Source: an uncultured Xylophilus sp. (GTDB taxonomy: Bacteria > Pseudomonadota > Gammaproteobacteria > Burkholderiales > Burkholderiaceae_C). From it: DNA of 32,032 nucleotides. The stretch spans positions 1 through 32,032 of the forward strand of contig CAJYQL010000066.1 of the NCBI GenBank assembly GCA_913776965.1, in the 5' to 3' direction. Every line of letters begins with the position of its first letter. Position 1 is the stretch's first letter. A model generated the notes under the pieces. The model did no database searches. It saw only the letters and a list, made by a program, of their open reading frames with translations, and was not told the origin of the DNA. The position numbers and the translations under genes are program-made. Shown here piece after piece: positions 1-8,743 of this stretch.

Positions 1-22
1 TGCGATACCTTGGGCAGCGCGG

Positions 23-28
23 ATTATA
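23..28 (-). promoter_or_regulatory. Candidate -10 element reading leftward out of the window
   Basis: The minus strand carries a perfect TATAAT hexamer here, overlapping the stop codon of the HD-domain gene. It would serve a minus-strand gene beyond the left edge. No convincing -35 box is visible 16–18 bp upstream, so only the -10 match and its position at a gene boundary support it. Confidence 0.35.
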
Positions 29-689
29 GGTCGCGAGCGAACAACCGCCCCGCCGCAAGGGCATCCAGGGCCTCCTGCAGGGTGCGGCGCGCCGCGGCAT
101 CGCAGCGCATGTGAAAGGCATCGGTGAGGTAGATGCGCGGCCGCTCCAGGAAACCGCGCAGCACCGCGCTACGACCGGCGCGGTAGGTCTTCCAGCGGAC
201 CCAGCGGTATTCCGACCGCACGCCGTGCTCGAAAGCGGCATAGGCTGCGCGGTCCTGGCCCAGCACCGCGAGATCGATGTCGAGCACCCAGGCGGTGTCC
301 GGATCGTCGCCCGGCTGGTGACGCGCGGTGGCGAGGATGTGGGCCACGACCGCTGCGATCCGCGCCGGTGCCAGTCCGGCGCCTTGCAGAAACCGCTCGG
401 CCCAGGCGGCGCTGCGGCTTTCGTTGTGACGGCTCCACGGCCAGTACACGGCATCGTGGAACCATAAGGCCAGCCGCACCGCCGCCGGATCGCGCAATGC
501 AGCCGCGTGCGCCTCGGCATGGCGCAGGCAGGCCGCCAGATGGTGCAGGTCGTGGTAGCGGCGCGGCCAGCGCGACCAGCTCCGCAGCAGCCGCCGGCCC
601 TCGCGGTGCCAGCGCGGGCCGGCCAGACCCAGCCCGGCGCCGAGCGCATCCCACTGCTGCAGCAGTTGCGCGGCCGCCGGCGTGCCCAT
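24..689 (-). CDS. HD-domain metal-dependent phosphohydrolase-like protein (COG4339 type)
   Basis: A 221-residue cytosolic protein, last gene of a minus-strand argD–argF–HD run. Visible motifs are YHDLHH (about 45–50), the HD pair in WFHDA (78–79), NESRS (89–93), a further His at 117 in AHILA, and DID (137–139). Together these are the metal-ligand pattern of the predicted HD phosphohydrolases of COG4339. The natural substrate of this family is unknown to me. Homologues are often mislabelled 'N-methyl-D-aspartate receptor NMDAR2C subunit', a name with no biological meaning in bacteria. The ATG at 689 lies 4 bp after the argF stop, so expression is probably by read-through from argF, and only a weak AGG precedes it. 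The fold assignment is solid; the function is open. Confidence 0.85.
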   Translation of the reverse strand: MGTPAAAQLLQQWDALGAGLGLAGPRWHREGRRLLRSWSRWPRRYHDLHHLAACLRHAEAHAAALRDPAAVRLALWFHDAVYWPWSRHNESRSAAWAERFLQGAGLAPARIAAVVAHILATARHQPGDDPDTAWVLDIDLAVLGQDRAAYAAFEHGVRSEYRWVRWKTYRAGRSAVLRGFLERPRIYLTDAFHMRCDAAARRTLQEALDALAAGRLFARDL

Positions 690-693
690 CGCT

Positions 694-1617
694 TCAGCCT
701 ACCCGGCCGAGCAGCAGGTACTCCATCAGGGCCTTCTGGACGTGCATGCGGTTCTCCGCCTCGTCCCAGACCACCGACTGCGGGCCGTCGATCACGTCGG
801 CCTCGACCTCCTCGCCGCGGTGCGCCGGCAGGCAGTGCATGAAGAGCGCGTCCGGCTTGGCGACGCGCATCATGTCCGCATCCACGCACCAGTCGGCGAA
901 GGCTTGCCGGCGCGCTTCGTTCTCCGCCTCGTAGCCCATGCTGGTCCAGACGTCGGTCGTCACCAGATCGGCATCGCGGCACGCATCCATCGGGTCGGTG
1001 AACACGCGGAAGCTGTCGGTCGACCGCAGGCCGGCGACCGTCTGGTCCACGCCGTAGCCGCTCGGTGTGCTCAGGTGCACGGTGAAGCCGAGCAGCTCGG
1101 CCGCCTGCAGCCAGGTGTTGGCCATGTTGTTGCCGTCGCCGACCCAGGCGACCACCTTGCCCTCGATCGATCCGCGGTGCTCGATGTAGGTGAAGATGTC
1201 CGCCAGGATCTGGCAGGGATGGAATTCGTTGGTCAGTCCGTTGATCACCGGCACCCGCGAATTGGCCGCGAAGCGCTCGATCTTCTCCTGCTCGTAGGTG
1301 CGGATCATCACCAGGTCGACCATGCGGCTGATGACCTTCGCGCTGTCCTCGATCGGCTCGGCGCGGCCGAGCTGGCTGTCGCCGGTCGTCAGGTGCACCA
1401 CCGAGCCGCCGAGCTGGTACATGCCGGCCTCGAAGCTCACGCGGGTGCGGGTGGAGGCCTTCTCGAAGATCATCGCCAGCGTGCGGTCGGCCAGCGGGTG
1501 GTATTTCTCGTAGGCCTTGAACTTGGCCTTGACCGCGGCGGCACGCTGGAAGATCCAGGCGCATTCGTCGGCATCGAGGTCTTTGAACTGCAGGTAGTGG
1601 CGGATCGGTGAAGTCAT
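694..1617 (-). CDS. argF: Ornithine carbamoyltransferase
   Basis: A 307-residue enzyme of arginine biosynthesis that joins carbamoyl phosphate and ornithine to give citrulline in the cytosol. The carbamoyl-phosphate loop STRTR is at residues 55–59. HPCQ and a DGNNMANTW stretch follow, and the ornithine-site HCLP motif lies in the last third. Length and order match anabolic OTCases. The ATG start places the typical 'PIRHYLQF' N-terminus right after the initiator. No Shine–Dalgarno sequence is visible in the GC-rich leader (CCCCGGCCGCC before ATG). It lies 94 bp downstream of argD, with a stem-loop between them, and is followed after 4 bp by the HD gene. Gene identity is very secure. Confidence 0.97.
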   Translation of the reverse strand: MTSPIRHYLQFKDLDADECAWIFQRAAAVKAKFKAYEKYHPLADRTLAMIFEKASTRTRVSFEAGMYQLGGSVVHLTTGDSQLGRAEPIEDSAKVISRMVDLVMIRTYEQEKIERFAANSRVPVINGLTNEFHPCQILADIFTYIEHRGSIEGKVVAWVGDGNNMANTWLQAAELLGFTVHLSTPSGYGVDQTVAGLRSTDSFRVFTDPMDACRDADLVTTDVWTSMGYEAENEARRQAFADWCVDADMMRVAKPDALFMHCLPAHRGEEVEADVIDGPQSVVWDEAENRMHVQKALMEYLLLGRVG

Positions 1618-1650
1618 GGCGGCCGGGGTCGGGGATCCGGGGAAAACGAC

Positions 1651-1677
1651 ACGCGCCGCGGGAATGCCGCGGCGCGT
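1651..1677 (-). terminator. Perfect 11-bp stem-loop between argD and argF, with a weak T-tract
   Basis: Arms 1651–1661 (ACGCGCCGCGG) and 1667–1677 (CCGCGGCGCGT) pair perfectly around a 5-nt loop. On the minus strand, the argD/argF direction, the stem is followed by GTCGTTTTCC, a short interrupted T-run. This fits a leaky intrinsic terminator or an mRNA-stabilising element. I see no separate argF promoter in the 33 nt between the stem and the argF ATG, so argF probably relies on read-through. Confidence 0.55.
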
Positions 1678-1711
1678 CGCACGAGGGTCAAGGATACGAC
1701 GGGACGCGGCG

Positions 1712-2908
1712 TCAGCCCTGTTCGGCGAGGAAGGCCTTCACCAGCGGCGCGAGGATCGCGACGATCTGGTCGGCTTCGGCCTCGGTCAGGATCAGCGGCG
1801 GCACCAGCCGGATCACGCTGTCGGCGGTGACGGACAGCAGCAGCCCGGCATCCGCGGCCCGCTGCAGGATCGCGCCGCACGGCCGGTCGAGTTCCACGCC
1901 GAGCATCAGCCCCTGCCCGCGCACGTCCTTCACTCCGGGCAGCGCGCCGATCTCGCGTTCGAGCGCAGCCTTCAGGTGAGCGCCGACCCGGGCCGCGTTC
2001 TCGACCAGCCCGTCTTCCTCCATGATCCGGATCGTCTCCACGCCGGCACGGGTGGCCAGCGGATTGCCGCCGAAGGTGGTGCCGTGGTTGCCCGGCTGGA
2101 AGATGTCGGCGGCGCGGGGACCGGCCACGACCGCACCGATCGGCACGCCCGAGCCGAGGCCCTTGGCGAGCGGCATCACGTCCGGCACGATGCCGGCCCA
2201 CTGGTGCGCGAACCATTTGCCGGTGCGGCCCATGCCGCACTGCACCTCGTCGATCATCAGCAGCCAGTCGTTCTGGTCGCACAGCGCGCGTACCTGCCGC
2301 AGGTATTCCTGGCGCATCGGATGGATGCCGCCTTCTCCCTGGATGGTCTCGAAGAACACGGCGACCACGTTGGGATTGCCCGCGGTCTTTTCTTTCAGCG
2401 CCTCGATGTCGTTGAGCGGTACCCGGATGAATCCCTCCACCAGCGGGCCGAAGCCCTGCTGCACCCGCACGTTGCCGGTGGCCGACAGGGTGGCGATCGA
2501 GCGGCCGTGGAAGGCGTGCTCGTACACCACGATCTCCGGTCGCTCGATGCCCTTGCCGTGGCCGAACTTGCGGGCCAGCTTGAGCGCGGCCTCGTTGGCC
2601 TCCAGCCCGGTGGAGCAAAAGAACACGTTGGTCATGCCCGAGAGTTCCACCAGCTTGGCCGCCAGCCCTTCCTGGCCCGGCACGTGGTAGTAGTTGGAGC
2701 TGTGGATGATCTTGGCGATCTGGTCCTGCAGCGCCGGCACCAGCTTCGGATGGTTGTGACCGAGCGTATTCACCGCGATGCCGCCCAGGCCGTCGAGGTA
2801 GCGGCGGCCTTCGGTGTCCCACACCCAGACACCGTCGCCGTGCGACATGGCGATCGGCAGGCGGCCGTAGGTGTTCATCACGTGGGGCGAGGCGGCGGCG
2901 GTGCTCAT
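1712..2908 (-). CDS. argD: Acetylornithine aminotransferase (class-III PLP)
   Basis: A 398-residue PLP enzyme that converts N-acetylglutamate semialdehyde and glutamate to N2-acetylornithine; related enzymes also act on succinyldiaminopimelate semialdehyde. The glycine-rich CSTGLEANEAALK segment (about 99–110) binds cofactor phosphate, FHGRS is at 133–137, the DEVQ cofactor aspartate region is at 220–223, and Lys249 in PLAKG is the expected Schiff-base lysine. The start is fixed by AAAGGA 5 nt upstream of the ATG. It is the first gene of the minus-strand arg run and diverges from the DUF3579 gene. Class-III transaminases share these motifs, so the argD call also rests on adjacency to argF. 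Confidence 0.95.
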   Translation of the reverse strand: MSTAAASPHVMNTYGRLPIAMSHGDGVWVWDTEGRRYLDGLGGIAVNTLGHNHPKLVPALQDQIAKIIHSSNYYHVPGQEGLAAKLVELSGMTNVFFCSTGLEANEAALKLARKFGHGKGIERPEIVVYEHAFHGRSIATLSATGNVRVQQGFGPLVEGFIRVPLNDIEALKEKTAGNPNVVAVFFETIQGEGGIHPMRQEYLRQVRALCDQNDWLLMIDEVQCGMGRTGKWFAHQWAGIVPDVMPLAKGLGSGVPIGAVVAGPRAADIFQPGNHGTTFGGNPLATRAGVETIRIMEEDGLVENAARVGAHLKAALEREIGALPGVKDVRGQGLMLGVELDRPCGAILQRAADAGLLLSVTADSVIRLVPPLILTEAEADQIVAILAPLVKAFLAEQG

Positions 2909-2995
2909 GCGGATCCTTTGGGCGGAAGTCGGAGAAAAAAGTCGTTTGTGAGGGGACGGCGGGCCGGCGCATCGGTCGGCCCGTCGATGCTGCGA

Positions 2996-3001
2996 ATTCT
3001 A
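2996..3001 (-). promoter_or_regulatory. Candidate -10 box for argD
   Basis: TAGAAT on the minus strand, about 90 nt before the argD ATG, in the 255-bp divergent gap. It matches TATAAT at five of six positions. The expected -35 position is GC-rich with no clear TTGACA match. An identical TAGAAT faces the other way at 3102–3107. Confidence 0.35.
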
Positions 3002-3101
3002 GGAGCCGACCCCCGGCGGGTTCGTGACGAATTCGCATGGCTGCAATGCGGGCGCTGCGACGTCTCTCAGGGATTACACCGATCCGGTCTTATATAAGAG
3101 C

Positions 3102-3107
3102 TAGAAT
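3102..3107 (+). promoter_or_regulatory. Candidate -10 box for the DUF3579–helicase unit
   Basis: TAGAAT in CTAGAATGCGGG, 56 nt before the DUF3579 ATG and just after an AT-rich patch (TTATATAAG at 3090–3098) that stands out in this GC-rich gap. The -35 box is not clear. Its position in the divergent gap and the local AT-richness support it. Confidence 0.4.
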
Positions 3108-3163
3108 GCGGGCCGTCCCGACGGGCCCGTCTCCCGCCGCCGGCTCCCCCTCCACACCCCACG

Positions 3164-3490
3164 ATGGTCGCTTACACCGCCAAAGAAGTCTTCATCCAGG
3201 GGATCACCCGCGATGGCCGCACCTTCCGCCCGAGCGACTGGGCGGAGCGGCTCGCGGGCGTGATGAGTTCCTTCCGGCCGGGCGGGCCGCGGCCCGGCAG
3301 CCACCTGGGCTATTCGCCTTGGTGCATCCCGACGACGCTCGACGGCGTGAAGTGCGTGGTCGTCCATCCGGCACTGCGTGACCACGACGCGATGGCCTGG
3401 GATTTCGTGATGAACTTCGCCCGGGACAACGACTTGCAGGTCACCGAAGCCTGCCTGCTGCCGGCCGACAAGCCGGGCGCAGCCGGGTGA
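3164..3490 (+). CDS. DUF3579 domain-containing protein
   Basis: A 108-residue protein recognisable as DUF3579, a small family I know mainly from betaproteobacteria and usually see near argF and rpsT. Visible features are an N-terminal 'EVFIQGITRDGRTFRPSDWAE' type opening (residues 8 onward), an SPWC segment around 51–54, and a VTEAC stretch near the C-terminus. No signal peptide or membrane segment is apparent. The biochemical role is unknown. The TGA stop overlaps the GTG start of the helicase gene in a GTGA arrangement, so the two are probably translationally coupled. Confidence 0.85.
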   Translation: MVAYTAKEVFIQGITRDGRTFRPSDWAERLAGVMSSFRPGGPRPGSHLGYSPWCIPTTLDGVKCVVVHPALRDHDAMAWDFVMNFARDNDLQVTEACLLPADKPGAAG

Positions 3491-5526
3491 GCATGCGGGC
3501 CGGGCCGTCCGCCGCGGCCCCTGCGCCGCGTTTCGTGCCCCCGCCCGACTGGCTGGTCCCGACGGCCGAGCAGCGCGCGCTGCAGCTGTCCGGCGCCTTC
3601 ACCCTGGTGGTGGAGGCACGCGCCGGTGCCGCCAAGACCACGTCGCTCGCCCTGCGCTGGGCTGAAGCCTGGGCACGCGGCCTTCCGACCGACGATGCGC
3701 TGGTGCTCACCTATACCGATGCCGCCTGCACTGCATTCCGTCAGGCGCTGTTGACGATCGGCGTGCCGGCCGAGGTGGCGCAGGGTGCCCGCGTCACCAC
3801 CTTCGAAGCCTTCGCGGTCACGGTGCTGCAGCGGATCGAAGGGGCGGCGGTGCCGGCACGCCTCCTGCCCGAAGCGCTGCGCGACAGCGTGTGGGAGGCG
3901 GTGGAGCGGGTGGTGACGAACGAGGGCGAACGCTGGCCGGACGCGCTCGAATATCCGTCGGTCGCCGACACCGGATTCGTCGCCGAATTCCTCGACTGCG
4001 CGCTGTGGATCAAGGGCACGCTGCGCCTCGAGCGGGATTTGCCGGAGGGCGGCCTGACGCCCGACGAGGCCGAGGGCATCGGCCAGCGCTACATGCTGCT
4101 GCGCACGCTGCGCGCCTACGAACGGCTGCGTGCCGGCGGACATCCGGACCGCCCCGCCTTCCGCGGGCCGGGCGACGCGACCTACGACCTCGCGTGCCGG
4201 CTGCTGCGTGGGGAAGAAGGGGGCGACGGCGTCGGTACTGCCTGGCCGCGCCACCTGCTGCTGGTGCTGGTCGACGAGATGCACGACATGAACGAGACGA
4301 TGTTCTGCATCCTGCGCCGCCTGCTGCAGGACCGGCGCACCGTCTTCTGCGGCGTGGGCGACATGGACCAGGTGATCCATGCCGCGGCCGGTGCCGACGC
4401 CTCGTTCCTGCGCGGCCGGATCGAGGCCGACACCGGCCGCCGCACCGACACCCTGCCGCTCGGCACCAGCTTCCGCTTCGGCGATGCGCTGGCGCGACCG
4501 GCGGCGCGGTTCATCGCCAAGCCGCTGCGGTCGGCGTCGGTGCACGACACGCAGGTGGTGCTGTCCCCCTACGGCAGCGCCGCGGACTGCGCGGCCCAGG
4601 TACTCGCCGACGTGCGCAACTGGCGCAAGGCCGCACCGCGCAATGCAGCGGGGCTCGCCGTGCTGCTGCGCCACGACGCCCAGTCGATCGTGCTGGAAAA
4701 CGCGTTCGTCGGTGCCGGCATCGCCTACCGCCTGGCGGGCTTCGACAGCTACCTGCTGCGGCCCGAGGTACTGCTGGTGCGCGGCCTGCTGACCATCGCG
4801 ACCCGCGACTTCGCGAGCATGCAGGACCGCACGACGCTCGCCCGCATCGTCGAGGCGTTCGTGCTGTTCTGCGGCACCCGCTTCGACGACGATCCCGCGC
4901 TGCCGGGCGCGACCCAGACGCTTCTGATGGCCCAGGCGGTCCGCGACTTCGCCGACAACGCCGAGAACCTGCCTCTGTTCCTCGAGAACCATGTGCTGCG
5001 CAAGGCGAAGCCGGCTGCGGCGCGCCGGCTGCGGGCGGCGATCGCGGTCGCCCAGGACGCGGCCGGCGCGGGCCGGTTCGACCGCTTCTTGGAGGCGCTG
5101 GACATGCGCTGGTTCGTCGCGCAGGCGCTGGTCCGGCCCGAGCGCCGCGCGGCGGCGTTGCGGCACCTGGACGGTCTGCGCACCCTGGCGGCGGGCTTTC
5201 CCGATGCATCGGCGTTCTTCGGCCACCTGCAGGCCTCCGCCGCCCAGCAGGCGAAACTGCGGCGCGGTGCGGCGATCACCGTGGCGCGGGTCGCCGATGT
5301 GAAGGGGCTGGAATTCGAGGAAGTGCTGCTGCCGTTCCTGGAGCAGGGCGAGTTTCCCGATGCGCAGGCGCCGGCGGGCGACGAAGCGAACCTGTTCTAC
5401 GTGGCGGTGACGCGTGCGCGCCGCACGCTGCGCCTGTACCTGCAGGCCGAGCGCCCGAGTGCGTTCGTGGCGCGGGCCGGCTGGCGACTGCCGCCGCGGG
5501 TCGCCGCCCATGGCGACCGCCCATGA
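3487..5526 (+). CDS. UvrD/Rep-like superfamily 1 DNA helicase
   Basis: A 679-residue protein with the SF1 helicase motif order. The Q-motif region TAEQRAL is near residue 26. Motif I is ARAGAAKTT at 45–52, with Lys50. Motif II is VDEMHD at 262–267 (Walker B), motif III GDMDQVIH at 291–298, motif V VADVKGLEFEE near the C-terminus, and motif VI YVAVTRAR at 638–645. It should be an ATP-driven 3'-to-5' DNA translocase or helicase, but its partner pathway is not indicated. The P-loop has Ala where most UvrD proteins have Gly before the catalytic Lys. The GTG start overlaps the DUF3579 stop; an ATG two codons later (3493) is an alternative. The stop codon runs into the A-tract of the shared terminator. 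Confidence 0.88.
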   Translation: MSMRAGPSAAAPAPRFVPPPDWLVPTAEQRALQLSGAFTLVVEARAGAAKTTSLALRWAEAWARGLPTDDALVLTYTDAACTAFRQALLTIGVPAEVAQGARVTTFEAFAVTVLQRIEGAAVPARLLPEALRDSVWEAVERVVTNEGERWPDALEYPSVADTGFVAEFLDCALWIKGTLRLERDLPEGGLTPDEAEGIGQRYMLLRTLRAYERLRAGGHPDRPAFRGPGDATYDLACRLLRGEEGGDGVGTAWPRHLLLVLVDEMHDMNETMFCILRRLLQDRRTVFCGVGDMDQVIHAAAGADASFLRGRIEADTGRRTDTLPLGTSFRFGDALARPAARFIAKPLRSASVHDTQVVLSPYGSAADCAAQVLADVRNWRKAAPRNAAGLAVLLRHDAQSIVLENAFVGAGIAYRLAGFDSYLLRPEVLLVRGLLTIATRDFASMQDRTTLARIVEAFVLFCGTRFDDDPALPGATQTLLMAQAVRDFADNAENLPLFLENHVLRKAKPAAARRLRAAIAVAQDAAGAGRFDRFLEALDMRWFVAQALVRPERRAAALRHLDGLRTLAAGFPDASAFFGHLQASAAQQAKLRRGAAITVARVADVKGLEFEEVLLPFLEQGEFPDAQAPAGDEANLFYVAVTRARRTLRLYLQAERPSAFVARAGWRLPPRVAAHGDRP

Positions 5527-5527
5527 A

Positions 5528-5549
5528 AAAACCGCCCGAAGGCGGTTTT
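5528..5549. terminator. Bidirectional intrinsic terminator between the helicase gene and rpsT
   Basis: A stem of 5528–5536 (AAAACCGCC) and 5541–5549 (GGCGGTTTT) with a 4-nt loop. Read on the minus strand the loop is TTCG closed by C–G, the very stable UUCG tetraloop, followed by six Ts, so it is strongest for rpsT. On the plus strand the loop is CGAA followed by TTTTCTTGTTT, which would also end the helicase transcript. Confidence 0.9.
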
Positions 5550-5583
5550 CTTGTTTCGCTGCAGCGCACCCCGTGCAAACGGC

Positions 5584-5600
5584 GGACGGCAGGGCCGTCC
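5584..5600 (-). other. Hairpin in the rpsT 3' untranslated region
   Basis: Perfect 7-bp arms, GGACGGC (5584–5590) and GCCGTCC (5594–5600), around a 3-nt loop. It lies between the rpsT stop and the UUCG terminator, so the mature rpsT mRNA would end in two stacked hairpins. A role in 3'-end stability is a guess. Confidence 0.4.
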
Positions 5601-5619
5601 GGGCGGTGCCTGATGGGCC

Positions 5620-5925
5620 TCAGGCGGCGGCGGTGGCGGTCGCGAGGGCCTTGACCTTCGCGGCCAGGCGGCTCTTGTCGCGTGCAGCCTTGTTCTTGTG
5701 GAAGATGCCCTTGTCGGCCACCGTGTCGACCACGCTCTGGGCGCGGGCGAAGGCTTCGGTCGCCTTGGTCTTGTCGCCGGCGGCCACGGCCTTCTCGACG
5801 TTCTTCACCGCGGTGCGGTACTTGGAGCGCAGCGAGGTGTTCGCGGCGTTGATCTTGACGTCCTGGCGGACGCGCTTGCGGCCCGACGCGAGGCGCGGGT
5901 TCTTTTTCTTCGGCTTGGTTGCCAT
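5620..5925 (-). CDS. rpsT: 30S ribosomal protein bS20
   Basis: A 101-residue basic protein of the small ribosomal subunit that binds 16S rRNA during assembly. The N-terminus is lysine-rich ([11 protein letters not shown]), followed by the conserved RKRVRQ segment, the [11 protein letters not shown] helix, and a Lys/Ala-rich C-terminal helix with [14 protein letters not shown]. The C-terminus is extended by an alanine-rich tail. AAGGAA lies about 9 nt before the ATG. It has its own -10 box upstream and a strong terminator downstream, so it is probably monocistronic. In many Burkholderiales rpsT adjoins the DUF3579 gene; here a helicase gene separates them. Confidence 0.98.
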   Translation of the reverse strand: MATKPKKKNPRLASGRKRVRQDVKINAANTSLRSKYRTAVKNVEKAVAAGDKTKATEAFARAQSVVDTVADKGIFHKNKAARDKSRLAAKVKALATATAAA

Positions 5926-5971
5926 GATTCGTGTTCCTTGAAGTGTCTGGGGATGTTGCGGCGAACTGACG

Positions 5972-5977
5972 ATTATA
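5972..5977 (-). promoter_or_regulatory. rpsT promoter -10 box
   Basis: A perfect TATAAT on the minus strand, in GAGCTATAATCG, 46 nt before the rpsT ATG. The -35 position (about 5995–6000) is GC-rich and does not resemble TTGACA. Confidence 0.55.
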
Positions 5978-6012
5978 GCTCGCCCCCAGGCTACCCGCTG
6001 CGCGGTCCGCCT

Positions 6013-6028
6013 GCCCCCGTCCGGGGGC
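6013..6028. other. GC hairpin between rpsT and murJ
   Basis: Arms GCCCCC (6013–6018) and GGGGGC (6023–6028) pair around GTCC. No T-run follows on either strand, so a terminator role is not supported. It may form on the murJ-side leader or simply reflect base composition. Confidence 0.3.
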
Positions 6029-6122
6029 GATGCTGGCGGGCCGGCGGAGCCGGACCCACTGCATCCTGAGGGGGCCGGGCCTGCGGCCGGCGGTCACGGC
6101 AGGCCGGTCTGCGGTCGGCACC

Positions 6123-6128
6123 TACACT
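6123..6128 (+). promoter_or_regulatory. Candidate -10 box immediately before murJ
   Basis: TACACT ends 7 nt before the murJ GTG. If used, transcription would begin at or next to the start codon, giving a leaderless mRNA. No Shine–Dalgarno sequence is visible there either. There is no good -35 match, so this stays tentative. Confidence 0.3.
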
Positions 6129-6135
6129 CCCCGCC

Positions 6136-7701
<1,566 letters not shown>

Positions 7702-7736
7702 ACCCGCACCGCGGGGCAGGGCGCCCGGCCGGTCGC

Positions 7737-7766
7737 TTGACGGCCGCGAAGCGCGCCCGCCAGAAT
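7737..7766 (+). promoter_or_regulatory. Sigma-70 type promoter for the SirB1-like gene (leaderless arrangement)
   Basis: TTGACG (7737–7742), an 18-bp spacer and CAGAAT (7761–7766). The ATG begins at 7772, only 5 nt after the -10 box, so the expected start of transcription falls on the start codon itself. There is no ribosome-binding site in the short gap. Confidence 0.5.
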
Positions 7767-7771
7767 GGTCC

Positions 7772-8626
7772 ATGGAATTCCGCTACACGACGGTGCCGAC
7801 GCCGCTGCAGTATTTCGCGTCGCTGGTGCAGAACGATGCGGAGCTTCCGCTGCTGGAGGCGGTCGCGAGCCTCGCCCAGGACGAATACCCGGAACTCGAC
7901 ATCCAGCAGGTGCTCGGCGACGTGGACCAGTTGCTCGCCCGCATCCGGCGCCGCCTCGCCGCCGATGCGCCGGCGCTCCAGCGGCTGCGCATGCTCAACC
8001 AGTTCTTCTTCCACGAACTCGGGTTCGGCGGCAACGTCAACGACTACTACGACCCGGACAACAGCTACCTGAACGCGGTGCTGCGCACCCGCCGCGGCAT
8101 CCCGATCTCGCTGGCGGTGCTGTGGATGGAGCTGGCGCAGGGCCTCGGGCTGCAGGTCCGGGGCGTGAGCTTCCCCGGCCATTTCCTGGTCAAGATCACC
8201 TTGCCGAAGGGGCAGGTGGTGATCGACCCGTTCAACGGCCATTCGCTCTCGCGCGAGGAGCTGTCGGAGCGGCTGGAGCCGTACAAGCGCCGCAGCGGCT
8301 TGGTCGACGACTACGACGTGCCGCTCGGGCTGTACCTGCAGGCCGCCACGCCGCGCGAGATCCTGGCGCGCATGCTGCGCAATCTGAAGGAGATCCACCG
8401 GACGCAGGAGGACACCGGCCGGCTGGTCGCGGTGCTCGACCGGCTGGTGCTGCTGCTGCCCGACGCCTGGGCCGAATACCGCGACCGCGGCCTCGCGCTC
8501 GCGACCCAGGGCCGGACGGCCGACGCGGTGGCCGACCTGGAGGCCTACCTGCAGCATGCGCAGGACGCCCTCGACCTGGACGCGGTCGGGGAGCGGCTGG
8601 CCGATCTGCGGCGCGCGCTGAACTGA
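7772..8626 (+). CDS. SirB1 family protein (transglutaminase-like fold with TPR-like C-terminus)
   Basis: A 284-residue cytosolic protein. Its core matches the SirB1/YchA family: LNQFFFHELGFGGN at about 75–88, YYDPDNSYL at 92–100, RRGIPISLAVLW at 108–119 and VSFPGHFLVK at 132–141. The C-terminal third is helical and TPR-like (DRLVLLLPDAWAEYRDRG; DLEAYLQHA). In enterobacteria this family sits near prfA/prmC, and its function is not well established. The fold resembles transglutaminases, but a Cys-His-Asp triad is not evident here. The start is fixed by the N-terminal sequence and by the close-set promoter. Confidence 0.85.
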   Translation: MEFRYTTVPTPLQYFASLVQNDAELPLLEAVASLAQDEYPELDIQQVLGDVDQLLARIRRRLAADAPALQRLRMLNQFFFHELGFGGNVNDYYDPDNSYLNAVLRTRRGIPISLAVLWMELAQGLGLQVRGVSFPGHFLVKITLPKGQVVIDPFNGHSLSREELSERLEPYKRRSGLVDDYDVPLGLYLQAATPREILARMLRNLKEIHRTQEDTGRLVAVLDRLVLLLPDAWAEYRDRGLALATQGRTADAVADLEAYLQHAQDALDLDAVGERLADLRRALN

Positions 8627-8652
8627 CCGCCGCCGAATTTCGCAAGGATAAT
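8623..8652 (+). promoter_or_regulatory. Candidate promoter upstream of hda
   Basis: CTGACC (8623–8628), overlapping the end of the SirB1-like gene, an 18-bp spacer and GATAAT (8647–8652). These match consensus at four and five of six positions. It would give a leader of about 230 nt before hda, containing the 44-bp repeat and a hairpin. Confidence 0.4.
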
Positions 8653-8657
8653 CGGGG

Positions 8658-8701
8658 TTTGCGCCCGTCCTGCCTGCGCACACTGCTCCACATTCGATAG
8701 C
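8658..8701 (+). repeat. 44-bp intergenic element, copy A (before hda)
   Basis: Begins TTTGCGC (8658–8664) and ends ATTCGATAGC (8692–8701). It aligns without gaps to the copies at 12504–12547 and 20168–20211. About 30 of 44 positions match the third copy, including the heptamer and the exact terminal 10-mer at identical spacing. Confidence 0.5.
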
Positions 8702-8721
8702 GCCGGCATAAAGGCCGGCGC
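8700..8721. other. Hairpin in the hda leader
   Basis: Arms GCGCCGGC (8700–8707) and GCCGGCGC (8714–8721) are perfect, with a 6-nt ATAAAG loop. It directly abuts the 44-bp element. There is no T-tract, so it is not a classic terminator. Confidence 0.4.
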
Positions 8722-8737
8722 CGGCGCGGTCGGCGTC

Positions 8738-8743
8738 TAAAAT
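8738..8743 (+). promoter_or_regulatory. Second candidate -10 box for hda
   Basis: TAAAAT in GTCTAAAATCG, 144 nt before the hda ATG. Five of six positions match the consensus. The -35 position is GC-rich and unconvincing. Confidence 0.35.

Noticed and set aside
2931-2940. A T6 run upstream of argD on the minus strand, preceded by a GC-rich inverted repeat, as a possible attenuator
   Set aside because: The run of six Ts is about 20 nt away from the end of the potential stem, too far for an intrinsic terminator, and there is no leader peptide with arginine codons.
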